Source: Amia ocellicauda (Eukaryota > Chordata > Actinopteri > Amiiformes > Amiidae). From it: 64,000 nt of DNA. Positions 61,277 through 64,000 of this stretch are shown piece after piece. The stretch is taken from NCBI RefSeq assembly GCF_036373705.1, contig NC_089851.1, positions 48,853,470-48,917,469 on the forward strand. The letters run 5' to 3'. The notes beneath the pieces are model-generated. The model saw nothing but the letters and a program-made list of their open reading frames with translations, did not search any database and was not told where the DNA came from. The translations under genes were made by a program, and so were the position numbers. Numbering within the stretch: position 1 is the first letter of the stretch; each line of letters begins with the position of its first letter.

Positions 61277-63234
61277 AATACTAAAACTAGATCATTATAA
61301 ATTAAGTTGATGCTTACAAATTAAGTTAGGGCATTACATGTAGACAATGAACAGGAAAGGAAGGAAAGAATATAAGAATTATGCTAAATATTCCAATCTT
61401 TCCCTACAGGAAAACACTAGTTTATTTCAGAATCTTGATGATACGCAATTCAAAACACATTTTCTATATAAATAATCATATATTGTTATAAAAAATGTAT
61501 TGAATATTTACACGCACACAAATTATCTTCCCGACAAACTAAAAATGTAGATACTGTACAATATTTCTTTAATATCACTTATAGGCCTACACATTTACAA
61601 CAGAAAGGAAGGTTTAAAATAATACAGTTCCTACACTTGCAAAGTAAATGTAATTTTAAGGAAAAATGTATGAGGTCTTATTTTCAGAGGCTTGGTTCGA
61701 ATCAGGTGGCCATTAGAAATAAGCATTTCTAAGTATGGTGGCACTGAAACTGGACATAAAAAACACTTATTTGTAAACAAATTTAGAAAATAAATGAACA
61801 TACACTAGGCACAGATCATCATTCGTAAATCTTCTCATAAGCCCTTATTTTTCTGGTCTTGAGAAGCATGATTTTGTTTTTTGTTTTGTGTTGGGGTTTT
61901 TTTATGCACGGTTTAACACTTTAAACGGTAAAATTGACAGAAAACCTAAACCTTACATGTGGTTTAAACGACACCAGCATGCACACAGCGAGGGTGTGTT
62001 CCTTTCTTCCTGTCTTTCACATCATTTCATGTTCCTTTGAGGAGAATTACGACCTTTTTCATTCAGTAAACTTTCTTCTAAAGTTCAATTTTATAACATC
62101 ATTATATCAAAAACAACAGCAAAGCACAAGGAGCTGGATGTTCAGTGTTAACCATTTGCTTAGTAAAAACGTGAACAACTGATTTAACTAAGAAATTAGA
62201 TGGGTTCTTCCAAGTCAAACAAAGAAAACAAAGAACTACTCTGACTAATGTGCATACAAAATTCAGAGGATCCTCAGTAAAAGATTTCAAAGTAAAATGG
62301 TTTGTAATTTTCAGTTCAACAGAATTATCAAATATGGATGTATAAATCTGCACCGAGTGCGTCTAGTCATACAAATCATATTGACAAATTATATTTATAG
62401 AATCAGATGTGTCATTTGTAAGAAAGCTATCAGGGGGCTTAACACCAAAAAGGTAGTTTGCAAAACATTAACTTAAATGATCTGATGAGCAGCTTGCAAT
62501 ACAAACAATGTAAAATGTCTCTATTTAAACATGTCTGTCAACTACCATTACAAACACAGCACTAATCTGAAAAATGCTGTCAATAATCATCACTGTTTTG
62601 AAGCTGATTCTTTTACTACATGTAATGCACATCTATAACAAGATGTTGCACACTCTTGGATCTGCAGTCCCTGAGCCTCTCCAACAGTGAAAGTCAGTAT
62701 CCTGATTGTTAAACACAAATACTGCATGTGACCGTAATTCAATGGATTCCACAAAGTAAAAAGCAACCTTTTTTATGAACTGGTCAGGAATTTTATTGAG
62801 AATATAGCTAGTTCTGTTAATCAAATCCACAATAATACAAGCTTCAGGTATTACAAATGTTGTGCACTTATCATTTCATCTCAAGCTTAAAAAAGCAGAT
62901 TTGCAATTTGAAACTGTTCTGCACTTTTTTTTTTTTTAATGAAAACTAAAGACACTGTGCTCAAGATAAACAGCCCAGAGCTTCCATTCTTGCTTAGCAT
63001 TTCATTTTAGCTTCGGCTTTATTCCATCATAAAAAGTAATGACTCTTGCTTCCTCTGGCATGTTCTGACTCCTGCAAGTCTATTCAAATATCCAGGATTA
63101 GTTTCCCTGCAGTCAAATATAGCCTGTTTCAAATCCCATAGTTGCTTCACTGATATGAATTAAAAGCATGCAGTCTGCCACATCCTCAGTAAAATGTCAA
63201 ACAAATACAATACAAATATATTGCAAAAATTGAG
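61277..63234. other. LZTFL1 intron or flank, no gene assigned
   Basis: AT-rich with no recognised exon. A minus-strand frame at 62633-62830 (SYILNKIPDQFIKKVAFYFV, then FNNQDTDFHCWRGSG) looks more protein-like than its surroundings and follows an acceptor-like TTAACAG, but I could not match it to a family. LZTFL1 N-terminal exons were looked for and not found. Confidence 0.4.
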
Positions 63235-63279
63235 AACGTAAAAAAACAGCAGGGGATCAAATACTTTTTTCCCCTCACT
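63235..63279 (-). repeat. Solo Tc1 terminal repeat, inverted to copy D
   Basis: A 45-bp stretch that is the mirror image of the end of copy D, joined to it through a (TA)n spacer (63280-63308). It shares copy D's private differences (terminal A for G, and TGCTGTTTTTTTACG for the usual TGCTGATTTTGTACG). Similarity stops right after ACGTT. Confidence 0.85.
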
Positions 63280-63308
63280 ATATATATATATATATATATA
63301 TATAGATA

Positions 63309-64000
63309 TAGTGAGGGGAAAAAAGTATTTGATCCCCTGCTGTTTTTTTACGTTTGCCCACTGACAAAGGAATGATCAGTCTATAATTTTAATGGTAGGT
63401 GTATTTTAACAGTGAGAGACAGAATAACAACAAAAAAATCCAGAAAAACACATTTCAAAAAAGTTATAAATTGATTTGCATATTAATGAGTGAAATAAGT
63501 ATTTGACCCCTTCGACTTTGCAGATCCTCTCCAAGTCATTAAGGTTTCGAGGCTGACGTTTGGCAACTCGAACCTTCAGCTCCCTCCACAGATTTTCTAT
63601 GGGATTAAGGTCTGGAGACTGGCTAGGCCACTCCAGGACCTAAATGTGCTTCTTCTTGAGCCACTCCTTTGTTGCCTTGGCTGTGTGTTTTGGGTCATTG
63701 TCATGCTGGAATACCCACCCACGACCCAATTTTCAATGCCCTGGCTGAGGGAAGGAGGTTCTCAATCAAGATTTGACGGTACATGACCTCGTCCATCATC
63801 CCTTTGATGCGGTGCAGTTGTCCTGTCCCCTTAGCAGAAAAACACCCCCAAAGCATAATGTTTCCACCTCCACGGTGGGGTTGGTGTTCTTGGGGTCATT
63901 CATCCTCCTCCAAACACGGCGAGTTGAGTTGATGCCAAAGAGCTCGATTTTGGTCTTATCTGACCACAACACTTTCACCCAGTTCTCTGAATCATTCAGA
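63309..64000 (-). mobile_element. Tc1-like transposon, family 2 copy D (cut by the window edge)
   Basis: Starts TAGTGAGGGGAAAAAAGTAT and carries the inner direct repeat near 63495. A deletion of about 110 bp joins CCTTCGACTT to TGCAGATCC near 63520, removing the transposase C-terminus. Minus-strand transposase remains include [11 protein letters not shown], a frameshifted [10 protein letters not shown] region and [13 protein letters not shown]. The codon where A, B and C carry a stop is TAC (tyrosine) here. Further small deletions break the frame. Confidence 0.9.

Noticed and set aside
1..64000. CRISPR arrays, operons, tRNA or rRNA genes
   Set aside because: No spaced direct repeats, no bacterial gene organisation, and no cloverleaf or rRNA sequence was seen. 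The window is vertebrate DNA.

Overview
This is vertebrate nuclear DNA, almost certainly from a ray-finned fish. It is AT-rich, with spliced genes carrying canonical GT-AG introns, many (AAT)n and (TA)n microsatellites, several fish-type Tc1-like transposon families, L2-type LINE tails, hAT-type elements and a retroviral-type LTR. I cannot name the species.

Three host genes are recognisable, all on the minus strand. (1) A chemokine receptor best matched to CCR9 lies at 2644-3678 as one large coding exon; the small upstream exon with the start codon was not found. (2) A complete nine-exon intermediate-filament gene spans 35639-45332. Its exon lengths (61, 96, 126, 221 and 44 bp) are those of type III filament genes, but the rod resembles type I keratins, which fits 'thread keratin gamma' (the hagfish slime-thread protein family). 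(3) The last seven coding exons of LZTFL1, the BBSome regulator, lie at 48606-57946; its N-terminal exons should be beyond the right edge. CCR9 and LZTFL1 are also neighbours in mammals (human 3p21.31), so the block is conserved with a thread-keratin gene between them.

The rest is mobile DNA and non-coding sequence. Left part (1-35.5 kb): a deleted Tc1-like element (1243-2138); the ccr9 exon; Tc1 copy A (7392-8922); a large desert with a gene relic and an inverted minisatellite near 14.4-15.1 kb; a back-to-back cluster of three Tc1 families (20883-24682); a further Tc1 copy C (25461-27048); a second desert; and a sister copy of the first deleted element (34614-35453). Middle part (35.6-45.4 kb): the thread-keratin gene with LINE 3' ends in its introns. 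Right part (47.5-64 kb): LZTFL1, whose predicted 3'UTR and introns hold a fold-back element, a Harbinger-like relic, a DD36E Tc1 element, a nested Tc1 remnant, an ERV LTR, a hAT element with another hAT MITE inside it, and Tc1 copy D running off the edge.

The most notable observations are the thread-keratin gene and its synteny; a perfect 44-bp-arm palindrome just upstream of the transposase in two Tc1 copies; a stop at the same transposase codon in three Tc1 copies; and two Tc1-like elements sharing one internal deletion. I found no new defence or metabolic system.
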